From JBMOKT01 sp049323895 (GTDB lineage: Bacteria; Bacillota; Peptococcia; Peptococcales; BICA1-8), in NCBI GenBank assembly GCA_049323895.1, contig JBMOKT010000024.1:1-64000 (forward strand): a stretch of 64,000 nucleotides of DNA, in the 5' to 3' direction. Each line of letters opens with the position of its first letter. The stretch's first letter is position 1. Below, one piece after another: positions 20,537 through 29,176 of the stretch. The translations under genes and the position numbers were made by a program. The notes beneath the pieces were generated by a model, which saw only the letters and a program-made list of their open reading frames with translations, was not told the DNA's origin and searched no databases.

Positions 20537-20553
20537 GAATGGGGGAGATGAAT

Positions 20554-21177
20554 TTGCAAAAAAAAGAAACCTTAAGCAAAAAAGAAATTAAATCACTACA
20601 AACTAAAAAGAAAATATATGAAGCTGCAGAGCAGTTGTTTAAGGAATTGGGTTTGGAAAATGTAAGTGTAGATTCTATAGTAAAAAAGGCGGGGGTTGCT
20701 AAAGGGTCCTTCTATGTGCACTTCGATTCAAAAAATGTACTTATTGCAGCTTTAATTGCCGATTATGTAAAGAAAATAGATATAAACTACCAATCCTTTA
20801 TTCAGTCTATGCCCGCTAGCACAAAGCCATCCGATCTTATTATTTTGTTGGTAGGGGAAATTGCTGACACTATTGCCTGTACTATTGGTTTTAACAATAT
20901 GAAGGTAGTATATGAAGTGCAAATCACAAAAACTGTAAATGCCAGTTCTATGTTAGGTTATAATAGAGAACTTTACCAGATATTTGGTAATCTCATTAAG
21001 TTAGGGATACAGCAAGGGGATTTTAAAACAGATTTGGACATTGATTCACTGGCTAAGCACTTCATTATGATTTTACGTGGAATTACTTATGAGTGGATTA
21101 TCCGCTACCCTGACTTTAATCTAAGGGAAGAGTCCCAAAAACACTTTGAACTATTACTGATAGGAATCAAAAAATAA
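20554..21177 (+). CDS. TetR/AcrR family transcriptional regulator
   Basis: About 207 residues from the chosen TTG start, which lies 6 nt after GGGGGAG (20541-20547); the in-frame ATG at 20548 touches the SD and TTG at 20530 has none. The N-terminus has the TetR helix-turn-helix: a helix ending AAEQLFKELG, then VSVDSIVKKAGVAKGSFYVHF. The C-terminal half is the variable ligand/dimerisation domain, so the inducer cannot be read. It is divergent from the TPR gene and shares with it a promoter region containing a palindrome. It is also convergent with the ABC exporter, which could be a second target. The gene ends in a REP-like hairpin followed by T-rich sequence. Confidence 0.9.
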   Translation: MQKKETLSKKEIKSLQTKKKIYEAAEQLFKELGLENVSVDSIVKKAGVAKGSFYVHFDSKNVLIAALIADYVKKIDINYQSFIQSMPASTKPSDLIILLVGEIADTIACTIGFNNMKVVYEVQITKTVNASSMLGYNRELYQIFGNLIKLGIQQGDFKTDLDIDSLAKHFIMILRGITYEWIIRYPDFNLREESQKHFELLLIGIKK

Positions 21178-21179
21178 AA

Positions 21180-21207
21180 AAGCAAGCGGGGACGGTTCTT
21201 GCTTGCC
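21180..21207 (+). repeat. REP-like element, copy 1 (also a possible terminator)
   Basis: Contains GGGGACGGTTCTTGCTTGCC at 21188-21207, preceded by AAGCAAGC, so GCAAGC and GCTTGC can form a stem around the conserved GGGGACGGTTCTT. It lies between the convergent tetR and ABC genes, with A-rich sequence before and CTTTTCCCC after, so it may act as a terminator. The core recurs near 23.95, 24.78, 25.68 and 39.34 kb. Confidence 0.85.
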
Positions 21208-21222
21208 TTTTCCCCGCTAACG

Positions 21223-22203
21223 CTAATAAATATTTATCCCTTGTTCATAAATCTTACGTATTATATAATCAATCTCCGGTTCTTGGATAATTAAGTCCTT
21301 AATCTCATATTTATTTGCAATTTCAGCTAAGAGCTGCGCCGAACTTATTTCATCCCGATTGAATCTCAACCATTTCCTTCTCCCCTCTTCCCGGATAAGT
21401 TCCACTCCTTTTTCTCCAAAAGGGGTATCCCCTTCTAAGTCAATAATTAAAATCCGGTCCGAACCAAAAACCTCCTTAATTCTAGCTAATTCTCCATCGT
21501 ACATTATCTTACCTTTATCAATTAAAATCATCCTTTTACAAAGCTTTTCGATATCCGACATATCGTGGGTAGTAAGGATAACAGTTACTCCCCTCTCCCG
21601 GTTTATTTCCTGGATAAACCTTCTCATTTTTTCCTTGGCCACCACATCCAGACCAATAGTAGGCTCATCAAGAAAAAGAATGGCAGGATCATGAAGCAAA
21701 GAAGCTGCAATATCTGCCCTCATCCTTTGGCCCAAGGACAATTGCCTGACAGGTGTATGTAAAAAATCTTCCATAGCAAGGATATCAATAAAGGTATCCA
21801 TATTCTTCCGATATTTTTCCTGGGAAATTCCATAAATCTGTTTTAACAGTTCAAAGGAATCTTGGGTAGGCAAGTCCCACCATAATTGAGTCCGTTGCCC
21901 AAAAACGACGCCTATTTGGCGGGCATTCAGCTGCCTTTCCTTAAACGGGACAATGCCATTGACATGGATTTCACCGGAAGTAGGAACAAGAATCCCTGTC
22001 AGCATTTTTATAGTAGTTGATTTACCAGCTCCATTTGGACCGATATAGCCCACAATTTCTCCTGGGGATATATTAAAAGAAATATTATCAACAGCATTCA
22101 TACTTTTATATTCACGGTGAAACAGGCTGCCCACGGCACCTAACAAGCCTTCTCTCCGTTTTTGGATATAAAAGGTTTTACATAAATTCCTTACTTCAAT
22201 CAT
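21223..22203 (-). CDS. ABC-2 type transporter ATP-binding protein
   Basis: 326 residues. The nucleotide-binding domain is complete: Walker A GPNGAGKST near residue 58, Q-loop region near VVFGQRTQLWW, signature LSLGQRMRADIA, Walker B AILFLDEPTIGLD and switch histidine in TTHD. The C-terminal extension (from about residue 245) is typical of the NatA/DrrA-like subfamily that partners DUF990/ABC-2 permeases. The start has a strong SD (GGAGGGGG, 7 nt spacing). It is last in a three-gene operon behind two permeases. The substrate is unknown; the family exports drugs, peptides or lipids. Confidence 0.93.
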   Translation of the reverse strand: MIEVRNLCKTFYIQKRREGLLGAVGSLFHREYKSMNAVDNISFNISPGEIVGYIGPNGAGKSTTIKMLTGILVPTSGEIHVNGIVPFKERQLNARQIGVVFGQRTQLWWDLPTQDSFELLKQIYGISQEKYRKNMDTFIDILAMEDFLHTPVRQLSLGQRMRADIAASLLHDPAILFLDEPTIGLDVVAKEKMRRFIQEINRERGVTVILTTHDMSDIEKLCKRMILIDKGKIMYDGELARIKEVFGSDRILIIDLEGDTPFGEKGVELIREEGRRKWLRFNRDEISSAQLLAEIANKYEIKDLIIQEPEIDYIIRKIYEQGINIY

Positions 22204-22223
22204 AAATATACCCCCTCCACATC

Positions 22224-23036
22224 TTATGACCCTGTACTGTTATACCTATAAACACCTTTAATCCAGAAAAGATAGCACACACGAAAAAAAACAATACCTA
22301 CCAAAAAACTTAGGGCGCCCCAATAAGGTGCGAATACTGGGCTTGTCTTATTTAACAAGAATAGGGCAGGCAGATAATTAACAAAAGCAAAGGGCAAAAC
22401 AAAGACAATGAACATTTGTAAAACCCGTGGAAATATTGATAAAGGATAGTTAATCAAGCTTCTCATGGGGTACATTATAACCCAAAAAACCCTTTCCGAC
22501 CGGGTTGTCCAAAATGCTATGGCAGAAATGAAGACCATCATTCCCCCCTGGATTAATGTCCCTCCAGAAATAGCACCGAAAAAAACAAACCACTCCCTCA
22601 AAGACCACTCAAGGGAAAGCTTAAAGTAAGTTAGAATAAAGGCACAAATGCTAAACAAAAGCTGCCCTAAGGCGCCTATGTCAAATTTCATTGCTATGAA
22701 ATGAAAAAAAGGATGGATGGGTCTCACCAAAAAACGGTCAAAGGTGCCCTTTACTATGTACTGATCTAAAGTTCGGAAGTGAAAAAAGAAGATAATACAG
22801 ATACTCCAGGAAAGGACAGATAAGGCAAAAAGAAAAATTAGTTCCCAGAAAACCCAACCGGCTAGGACCTGAAAGGAATAAAGCAGTACCCACATAGTTA
22901 CTGCAAGTCCTGAATAATGCATCATCCAGCCTAAAATATTCATCATAAAGGCATACCGGTATTCCATTTGCGCCCGGATACTGGCTGCAACCATATACCA
23001 GTAAATATGAAAACCTTTAATCAAGGATACAAGCAT
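22224..23036 (-). CDS. ABC-2 family transporter permease (DUF990-like)
   Basis: 270 residues with about six predicted membrane segments and no soluble domain. The N-terminus (YWYMVAASIRAQMEYRYAFMMN) and the pattern YIVKGTFDRFLVRPIHPFFHF match the DUF990/ABC-2 permease pair type. The ATG lies 3 nt after the stop of the upstream permease, whose last codons (GGGGGGA) supply the SD, so the two are translationally coupled. It probably forms a heterodimeric channel with the 23.0-23.9 kb protein, powered by the 21.2-kb ATPase. Confidence 0.88.
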   Translation of the reverse strand: MLVSLIKGFHIYWYMVAASIRAQMEYRYAFMMNILGWMMHYSGLAVTMWVLLYSFQVLAGWVFWELIFLFALSVLSWSICIIFFFHFRTLDQYIVKGTFDRFLVRPIHPFFHFIAMKFDIGALGQLLFSICAFILTYFKLSLEWSLREWFVFFGAISGGTLIQGGMMVFISAIAFWTTRSERVFWVIMYPMRSLINYPLSIFPRVLQMFIVFVLPFAFVNYLPALFLLNKTSPVFAPYWGALSFLVGIVFFRVCYLFWIKGVYRYNSTGS

Positions 23037-23039
23037 TTC

Positions 23040-23855
23040 TCATCCCCCCTGAACAACTATCTTATTAACAGCTCTAAACCATACCAGCCTTAAGATTGTT
23101 GCGGAAATAATCAGCCAAAAAACCTGTATGCCCAATGCTGAAAAAATCTCTTTTCCCGCCAGTTGACCTGCAAAAATTGAATTAGGTATAAAGTAAATTC
23201 CTTGAAAAGGGAGAAACCGCACCAAGGATTCAAGCCAATCCGGGAAAAACCACAAAGGAATCATGGCTCCCGAAAAGAGGGAAATGGCAAAATAATAGAT
23301 ATCCTCCACCCCGCCTGTTTCAACCAGCCAGAAGGTGAATAAGCCAAAGGTGAGCTCAATGCAATAACGGATAAGAAAACCTAACATTGCTGAAGACAGG
23401 AATAACACCCATTGTATAGGTGAAGCAGGTATTATAGGTTTTAAGAAGACTATAAGGATTGTATAGATAGGAAGTATGGCTGTAAAAAAATAAAAAGCTA
23501 TACTGCCGAAATCTGCGAAAAGAAGTCTGATAGGATAGTGGTAAGGACGAATGATTTCCGAAACAATATCCCCCGTCCTTACCTTTTCTTGTATTTCCCA
23601 TAGGGGTGTACCTGCGCTGTGGATGCCCTGAAGCAATTGGCTTATTAATACATAGCTGAAAACAGCCCTAAAGGTAACACCTGATACACTTTCTCTATTA
23701 AGGTATAAACCGTACCAAATAAATCCCCACATTAACAAGAAGACAACATTGGAAAATAAGCGCATCCAAGCTTCAAAGCGATAAGCAGCTGAGCGCTGAA
23801 AGGACTTTTTTGTGAATTCCATATACATTTTCATACTTGCTTTAACCCCTGACAT
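23040..23855 (-). CDS. ABC-2 family transporter permease (DUF990-like), first gene of exporter operon
   Basis: About 271 residues from the ATG at 23855, chosen because AAAAGGAG lies 7 nt upstream; a longer frame to 23924 has no comparable SD. There are six or so hydrophobic segments and a family-typical conserved cytoplasmic stretch (VRTGDIVSEIIRPYHYPIRLL). It is a paralogue of the next gene, and such pairs usually assemble as a heterodimer. No operon partner lies upstream. A REP-like copy lies in the 134-bp gap to the 4Fe-4S protein gene. Confidence 0.88.
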   Translation of the reverse strand: MSGVKASMKMYMEFTKKSFQRSAAYRFEAWMRLFSNVVFLLMWGFIWYGLYLNRESVSGVTFRAVFSYVLISQLLQGIHSAGTPLWEIQEKVRTGDIVSEIIRPYHYPIRLLFADFGSIAFYFFTAILPIYTILIVFLKPIIPASPIQWVLFLSSAMLGFLIRYCIELTFGLFTFWLVETGGVEDIYYFAISLFSGAMIPLWFFPDWLESLVRFLPFQGIYFIPNSIFAGQLAGKEIFSALGIQVFWLIISATILRLVWFRAVNKIVVQGG

Positions 23856-23948
23856 TGTGATGCTCCTTTTAATACTCTTCATTAATATATCTTTGATTTT
23901 GCCTAAGAACCAATATTTTGTCAAATATCAACAGGCAGGCAGGCAAGT

Positions 23949-23967
23949 GGGGACGGTTCTTGCTTGC
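23949..23967 (+). repeat. REP-like element, copy 2
   Basis: GGGGACGGTTCTTGCTTGC, preceded by GCAAGT so that a stem-loop can form. It is intergenic, between the stop of the 4Fe-4S gene and the start of the ABC permease operon. A short GGCA direct repeat run precedes it (23934-23946). Confidence 0.85.
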
Positions 23968-23989
23968 TTTATTTTTGCCTGTCTTTGTT

Positions 23990-24610
23990 CTAACTTTCCT
24001 GTGGCAGACCTACTTTCCTTTCATTATTTCCATACACATTCCTTTCTTTTGATTTTGCCAGAGCCAAATCGGAAACTGTATTAATCGGACATACTGTACA
24101 CCATGTTCTAGGTAAAAATAGCATGCCCAGTAACAATCCTAAAATAGTTGTTGTCAACATCATCGAATACATCCTATAGGATAAATGCACTACCCAACCG
24201 CTTAGTTCTCCCAATTGGAATATCTGAGGCATTTCTATCGGTAGTGCTAGAACCATAAAAAGCCTTATCTGTTCCATGGGCAGCATTCTACCTTTGGCTA
24301 CCATTACCGTAGATAAAAACATTACAGATAGATTTACACTAAAATAACCCAACATAAACCATTTAGCTTGACCCTTGATCAACCAAAGCGGGGTCCTGCC
24401 AAGGATATTTCTTCCTTTGAATAATTTGGTGAATAGGTTGGACCTTGGACAATAGGAAGTACACCAGGTCTTTTTCCTGTTTTTTGCTAACAGAACAAAA
24501 GGCAAAAACATACAGATAAATCCTAAAATACCAAAAGCAATATTAAAAAAACTCAACACAAAAAAGGTTAGGGTCACGAGATATAGGTATTTCACCCAAT
24601 TTTTTTTCAT
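23990..24610 (-). CDS. Membrane 4Fe-4S protein (NapH/polyferredoxin-like, partial cluster motifs)
   Basis: 206 residues with about four or five membrane segments. Two cysteine motifs lie at membrane borders: CTSYCP near residue 50 and CTVCP near residue 170. NapH/CcoG-type membrane ferredoxins have similar CxxxCP and CxxCP pairs in the same arrangement, but here no separate soluble ferredoxin domain follows. It may pass electrons across the membrane; the partner is unknown and no redox enzyme gene is adjacent. It stands alone between REP copies 2 and 3. Its SD is weak. Confidence 0.65.
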   Translation of the reverse strand: MKKNWVKYLYLVTLTFFVLSFFNIAFGILGFICMFLPFVLLAKNRKKTWCTSYCPRSNLFTKLFKGRNILGRTPLWLIKGQAKWFMLGYFSVNLSVMFLSTVMVAKGRMLPMEQIRLFMVLALPIEMPQIFQLGELSGWVVHLSYRMYSMMLTTTILGLLLGMLFLPRTWCTVCPINTVSDLALAKSKERNVYGNNERKVGLPQES

Positions 24611-24720
24611 ATTATCACTACTTTCTATTATGTCATCATACCCCCCAGGGGCATGTAGATATATTAAGCTAATTAAAACCTAATGTCAATGCTTCGCTTA
24701 GCTGAAAATTGTGGAAATAG

Positions 24721-24752
24721 AAAAACCCCGCATTTTTTATCATCGGGGTTTT
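24721..24752 (-). terminator. Terminator downstream of the RAYT gene
   Basis: AAAACCCCG (24722-24730) pairs with CGGGGTTTT (24744-24752) around a 13-nt AT-rich loop. On the minus strand the right arm runs into five T. It lies about 45 bp beyond the transposase stop, and the plus strand would also work. Confidence 0.75.
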
Positions 24753-24772
24753 ATTACGGCTGTAAGAGTTCA

Positions 24773-24795
24773 GACGGGAAAGGTGCTTGCTTGCC
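24773..24795 (+). repeat. REP-like element, copy 3 (degenerate, left end of RAYT unit)
   Basis: GACGGG-AAAGG-TGCTTGCTTGCC: the outer parts of the REP core are kept, but the GGTTC centre is changed. It abuts the transposase stop codon and is inverted relative to copy 4. Confidence 0.7.
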
Positions 24796-25617
24796 CTAAT
24801 TAGCCCTCAAAACTCTGCTAACCCGGGACTCGCTAATTCCTCCCACAATTTCTCCTATTTCCTTTAAAGTCAACGTGGACTTTTCCCGGATTTTTTTAAT
24901 TGCCATATCTCGAAATTCTCTGGTGTTAATTAGGTCTTCTAAAGATATTTCCATGTTATTAGCAATTTCCTGGAGTTTTTGCTGACCCTGCTGTTTGTTT
25001 TTTATAAAATCCACTTTTTCGTGTAAAGGTAAAAAGAAACCTTCCTCAGACAATATTTTTTTCTCTATCTCAGATTCCTTTTCTTTCATGTACTTTTTAT
25101 ATTCAACAATGGCTTTATCTTTGTTATTGGACATAAGTTGTAATATCTTGAACCCATCTACTAGTCCCATATCTTCACCAGTTATGATACCACGATAACT
25201 ACTCCATGGGTAATCCTGGGGATTCCTGGTGATACCAGCCTTAACAGGATTATTATGAATGTATTTACTAACTTCCAATAAGTATTCATTATTATCTATC
25301 AACCGGCTTTTAAAACGATCTTGAAATAAATGTCCTATTCGCTGGTGCTTTCTGTTAAATAGTGTGACATAACTTGTACCAATACTTTTCATTATCTGTG
25401 AGATATCATTGCCATTATCATCAATAATTAAATGGGCATGGTTATTCATAAGGCAATAAGAATAAATAAAGAATTTGTATTTTTTCTTTACTCTGTCTAT
25501 AATCTGCAGATACATTTCTTTGTCGCTGTTATCAAAAAAAATATTTTTTCTCTCGTTACCCCGTACCATAATATGATAGGTACTAAACTTTTCTTTAATT
25601 CTAGCTATCCTAGGCAT
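24796..25617 (-). CDS. REP-associated tyrosine transposase (Y1/HUH family)
   Basis: 273 residues. The N-terminal half is a Y1 transposase domain: HIMVRGNERKNIFF, the HUH metal site in NNHAHLII (about residue 58-65), RIGHLFQDRFKS, and the probable catalytic tyrosine in EVSKYIHNNPVKAGI. The C-terminal region (from about 215) looks like a DNA-binding helical domain (LTLKEIGEIVGGISESRVSRV). RAYTs act on REP hairpins through single-strand cleavage, a host-domesticated relative of IS200/IS605. The start has a GGGGG SD. It is complete and flanked by REP-like ends, so it may be active. Confidence 0.92.
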   Translation of the reverse strand: MPRIARIKEKFSTYHIMVRGNERKNIFFDNSDKEMYLQIIDRVKKKYKFFIYSYCLMNNHAHLIIDDNGNDISQIMKSIGTSYVTLFNRKHQRIGHLFQDRFKSRLIDNNEYLLEVSKYIHNNPVKAGITRNPQDYPWSSYRGIITGEDMGLVDGFKILQLMSNNKDKAIVEYKKYMKEKESEIEKKILSEEGFFLPLHEKVDFIKNKQQGQQKLQEIANNMEISLEDLINTREFRDMAIKKIREKSTLTLKEIGEIVGGISESRVSRVLRAN

Positions 25618-25669
25618 AATAGCATTCCCCCTTTACAGTGAAACACTTCACTATTTACTGTTATTTCCA

Positions 25670-25689
25670 GGCAAGCAAGAACCGTCCCC
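25670..25689 (-). repeat. REP-like element, copy 4 (right end of RAYT unit)
   Basis: Exact inverse of the core: GGCAAGCAAGAACCGTCCCC on the plus strand. It lies 52 bp upstream of the transposase start and next to the stop of the DUF3307 gene. Confidence 0.85.
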
Positions 25690-25696
25690 GAAATTG

Positions 25697-26374
25697 CTAA
25701 TTATGCAAATATACTATTAAGTTTATTGCAGTTAATATTATAAACTTTGTTTTAATTATGGCTGTTGAATAATAAAAACCAAAGAATTTTATGTAGATAT
25801 AGTATAAAACTAAAAGTAATGCCCAGCCAAATCCCGTGAGCAGTAAACAACCAAAAAAGCATAAAGAAATAATACTATCAATTACTCTTTCGTTTTTATA
25901 AAAAAAATCAGGCTTATTAATTATATACAAGTCTCTAATTATAATTTGGATGGCAATTGTAGTTACATATGTAAGAAGGATAAAAATAATAACGAATTTA
26001 ATTTGGATATTGGAGATTGGAATGTTTCTTATTCCTTCATTACTCCCAAACATATATACTACCCCAAAAATAACTAATATATGGATGATTTGGTCTGTTA
26101 AGAATAATATAAATTCTTTCCGAAAGAGTTTCTTTAGATGAATTTTAGAATAATCAATTAAAATATGAATTACCCCTGCAGCTAATGCAAATACAATGCC
26201 TTTTAACCCATAAATGCTCAGGAAAACAGCTTGAGTCAATGTGACTATAGAAACATGCAGCAGTAAACCATTGAATGAGCTAACTTTCAGCTTAGCAACT
26301 TTATCCGTTTGCAAAACAAAATCCCCCATAAAGTGTGCCAGAAGAAATATTAATAATAGTTGGCTGTTTATCAT
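25697..26374 (-). CDS. DUF3307 integral membrane protein
   Basis: 225 residues, about six membrane segments. The N-terminal motif LLLIFLLAHFMGDFVLQTDKVAKLK and the later HILIDYSKIHLKK fit the DUF3307 family, whose function is unknown. Histidine and aspartate residues inside the first helices (AHFMGDF, HILIDY) are the most conserved feature. Its ATG overlaps the stop of the HD-GYP gene by 4 bp, so the two are translationally coupled and may act together. Confidence 0.75.
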   Translation of the reverse strand: MINSQLLLIFLLAHFMGDFVLQTDKVAKLKVSSFNGLLLHVSIVTLTQAVFLSIYGLKGIVFALAAGVIHILIDYSKIHLKKLFRKEFILFLTDQIIHILVIFGVVYMFGSNEGIRNIPISNIQIKFVIIFILLTYVTTIAIQIIIRDLYIINKPDFFYKNERVIDSIISLCFFGCLLLTGFGWALLLVLYYIYIKFFGFYYSTAIIKTKFIILTAINLIVYLHN

Positions 26375-27540
26375 GACTGGTCAGAGACTTCTTTGTTTTT
26401 CATAACGGCAACAAAAGCATCAACAATCTGGGGGTCTAATTGTTTACCTGCTACCCTTTTTATTTCTCTCATGGCAACCTCATGCTGAAGTCCTTTGCGG
26501 TAAGGCCTGTCAGTAGTCATTGCATCATATGTATCAGCCACAGCAATAATCCTGGCCTCCAATGGTATGTTCCTCCCTTTTAGACCCTCCCCATAACCTG
26601 ATCCATCAAACTTCTCATGATGGTATTTTACTCCTGGAGTTATTTTCTTTAAAAGGGATACCTCACTCAGCATATTAGCACCAATGAATGTATGGTTCTT
26701 CATCATTTCAAATTCCTCATCATTTAGTTGCTCAGGTTTATTTAAAATATTATCCCTTATTCCTATCTTGCCAACATCATGTAGAACTGACATATATTCA
26801 AGTTCCTCCAATTTTTCATCGGATAAACCAAGATATTTGCCCATAGCTAGGGAGTACTCCGATACCCTTAAAGAATGACCTTTAGTATATGGGTCACGGG
26901 CGTCCACGGCATTAGCCAATGATTTTATGACCCCGATAAAGAGGTCACGCAACTCCTTATACAGCTTGGCATTCTCCAAGGCAATAGCTACCTGGCTGGA
27001 CATAGCCTCCAGGAATTCCTGGTCCTCCTTATTAAAGATTCCTCCATCCCTTTTATTGATTAACTGCAGAACACTTATGGTCTTATCCTTATATTTTACC
27101 GGTATAGTCAGCATAGCTTTTTGCTTAAATTCTATTTTGTCACCGATGTCCCTTCTAAAACGAGGGTCCTCATTAACATCAGCTAAGTTTAATGGCTGTC
27201 CTTCCTTTGCTACCCATCCTGCTACACCGTCACCTATCTTCAGCCTTATTTCCTTGACTTGCTCTCCTTTTTCACCTAATGCAACTTCAAACCCAAGCTC
27301 CTGTCTTTCCTCGTCAATAAGGTAGAGGGAACTGGCTTCAGCATTAATTTCTTTTTTACTTATCTCCATGATTTCATTGAGCAGCGAATTTATTTTTATA
27401 TTAGAGGTAACTTTCTTGCCTGTTTCTACAAGTTTTAGCAGTTTATTAATCCTTTTATTTTTTTTTCTAATATTTATCATTAATATAATCTGTGTACATA
27501 GTAAAAGAAATAATAAAGCTGGTAAAATGTCATTTAACAT
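26371..27540 (-). CDS. GAF/HD-GYP domain protein, probable c-di-GMP phosphodiesterase
   Basis: 389 residues: a short N-terminal membrane segment (about 7-24), a GAF domain (about 45-190) and an HD-GYP domain (about 200-380). Metal-binding residues are present (H254-D255 in HDVGKIG, H283, H307-H308, D336-like in VADTYDAMT). The signature reads DGSGYGEGLKG, so the proline of GYP is replaced by G317. HD-GYP proteins hydrolyse c-di-GMP; activity is inferred because metal ligands are intact. It could oppose c-di-GMP signalling to the PelD receptor at 44-45 kb. The start has GAGGGGAG, though with a long spacer. Confidence 0.88.
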   Translation of the reverse strand: MLNDILPALLFLLLCTQIILMINIRKKNKRINKLLKLVETGKKVTSNIKINSLLNEIMEISKKEINAEASSLYLIDEERQELGFEVALGEKGEQVKEIRLKIGDGVAGWVAKEGQPLNLADVNEDPRFRRDIGDKIEFKQKAMLTIPVKYKDKTISVLQLINKRDGGIFNKEDQEFLEAMSSQVAIALENAKLYKELRDLFIGVIKSLANAVDARDPYTKGHSLRVSEYSLAMGKYLGLSDEKLEELEYMSVLHDVGKIGIRDNILNKPEQLNDEEFEMMKNHTFIGANMLSEVSLLKKITPGVKYHHEKFDGSGYGEGLKGRNIPLEARIIAVADTYDAMTTDRPYRKGLQHEVAMREIKRVAGKQLDPQIVDAFVAVMKNKEVSDQS

Positions 27541-27638
27541 GATTAGTTTGTTCTCCCCTCAAAAAAAGGTTATTTCATTTGTCTAAGTTTTATTATTTTT
27601 TTCTACAAATTCTATTTATTTCCTCTAAATACAAAAAC

Positions 27639-27666
27639 AAAATCGCCCAAACAAATGAGCGATTTC
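27639..27666 (-). terminator. Terminator of the NHL/stalk gene
   Basis: AAATCGC (27640-27646) and GCGATTT (27659-27665) form a 7-bp stem. On the minus strand it is followed by TTGTTTTTGT. It starts 3 bp after the stop codon and ends the 32.1-27.7 kb operon. Confidence 0.8.
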
Positions 27667-27668
27667 AC

Positions 27669-29126
27669 TTAACTATCGGCTGTATAGACTTCTACCACTT
27701 TAGTTTCCGGTATCCATTCTACACTAAACCCTAAAGCTTCTGCCAAAAATCTTACATGAACCATTGCCCGATTTTCATGCAGTACCAGAGGGTCTTTTTC
27801 ATATTTTAATTCTTTCTTCCATGTTCCTTTTGCAACCTCTATAACTCTTTCCTGGTCCAGCCAATTGACCCGAGCACCCCACTCCTCACATATTTGTCTA
27901 AGAGGAACCATAGTTTTCCCTTCTGATAGATAAGGTTCTACATCGGGGAAAAGTATTTTTTTCCCATTAACAAGAACCTGTATCTGACCAGAAATCTTTT
28001 GAATTTGACTCTTTAAAACATCCTGTTCTATGTTTATTACCCTTATCGAATTATTCCACATATCCGAGACATATAGTTTTCCCGAATCAAATAACATATG
28101 CACCGGACCATTAAGTAATGCTTCCTCTAGATTACCATCTTTTTTTCCAGATATATTAAGTCCAGCAATTGTCATAACCTTTTGGTGCGGAGTAATAGCA
28201 CGAATCCTATGATTCCATGTATCGGCAATGAATATAGTTTGATCCTCGGCTACAAATAATCCCTTAGGAAAATTAAATTGGGCCCTTAAAGGATCACCGT
28301 CATCAAAACCACCTTGTGCGTAGTTGGTTCCCGGAACACTGCCATTCCTAGTCCCTGCAATGGTAGTAACTCCACTTTCGGAAATTCCCCTGATAACCTG
28401 GTTCCCGCTATCTGCTACATACAGTATGCCTGTTGGACCTATTGCAATATCACTTGGTTCGTTAAAGAGAGCTTTATCCTTGGCACCATCTTGATATCCA
28501 CCGTCTTCGTTTTGCTTACCGGCAAAGGTAACTACGATACCCTGTGGAGTAATGATTCTTATAACATGATTTAGGGTATCAGCAACGTAAAGATTATCTG
28601 CCTTATCAATTGCTAAACCTATAGGGTAGTTGAATTGTGCTTTTGGACCAATACCATCTGCGTACCCCGCAGTTCCAGTGCCGGCAAATGTAGTTACTTT
28701 GTCCTTGGAAATTTTCCTTATCACGTGATTATTTGTATCAGTTACAAAAATATTTCCAGACGAATCAACTACCACATCCTTGGGCTTATCAAACTTTGCT
28801 GTAAGTGCTTCACCATCTTTAAAGCCACCCTTTGTAAAACCAAAGCTGTCGTTTTCGTCGGAAAAACCAGCCACAGTTACTACTTGATCGCCTATAAGTT
28901 TTCTAATCCTATTGTTATTGCTATCAACTATCAATAAGTTATTATCAATATCTATACATAAACCGTAGGGGAAGTTAAACATGGCATCTTTTGCGCTTCC
29001 ATCCAGAAATCCCATCTCGCCGGAACCCGCTAGAGTATCTACCGTTAATTCATCGGCAAATATACAGCTTGGTGTTAACATGAATATTGCCGCGGCAATT
29101 ATGAGCAGCCTAAATCTGATAAGCAT
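27669..29126 (-). CDS. Secreted NHL-repeat protein with C-terminal stalk (copper amine oxidase-like) domain
   Basis: 485 residues from the ATG at 29126, which has GTGGAGG 7 nt upstream; a longer frame to 29150 lacks an SD. A signal peptide covers about 1-26 (IIAAAIFMLTPSCIFA). Residues about 30-360 form five or six NHL beta-propeller blades with recurring NHVIRKI, GLAID and FAGTGTAG-DG motifs. From about 370 is a stalk domain (VNGKKILFPDVEPYL, MVPLRQICEEWGARVNWL, VRFLAEALGFSVEW), common in Firmicute exoproteins. The propeller may bind protein or glycan. It is the last gene of an operon behind CHASE2 cyclase and FecR genes. Confidence 0.88.
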   Translation of the reverse strand: MLIRFRLLIIAAAIFMLTPSCIFADELTVDTLAGSGEMGFLDGSAKDAMFNFPYGLCIDIDNNLLIVDSNNNRIRKLIGDQVVTVAGFSDENDSFGFTKGGFKDGEALTAKFDKPKDVVVDSSGNIFVTDTNNHVIRKISKDKVTTFAGTGTAGYADGIGPKAQFNYPIGLAIDKADNLYVADTLNHVIRIITPQGIVVTFAGKQNEDGGYQDGAKDKALFNEPSDIAIGPTGILYVADSGNQVIRGISESGVTTIAGTRNGSVPGTNYAQGGFDDGDPLRAQFNFPKGLFVAEDQTIFIADTWNHRIRAITPHQKVMTIAGLNISGKKDGNLEEALLNGPVHMLFDSGKLYVSDMWNNSIRVINIEQDVLKSQIQKISGQIQVLVNGKKILFPDVEPYLSEGKTMVPLRQICEEWGARVNWLDQERVIEVAKGTWKKELKYEKDPLVLHENRAMVHVRFLAEALGFSVEWIPETKVVEVYTADS

Positions 29127-29176
29127 ATACAAACCTCCACTTTCCCACAAATTGTACTCAACAATTGTAGAGAAAT

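Larger units (their letters stand above)
24773..25690 (-). mobile_element. RAYT element bounded by inverted REP-like ends
   Basis: A Y1-type transposase gene lies between two inverted copies of the REP-like sequence: a degenerate copy on the left (24773-24795, GACGGG...CTTGCTTGCC) and a canonical one on the right (25670-25689, GGCAAGCAAGAACCGTCCCC). This is the arrangement of a REPtron. The same sequence without a transposase occurs at three other places in the window. Confidence 0.75.
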
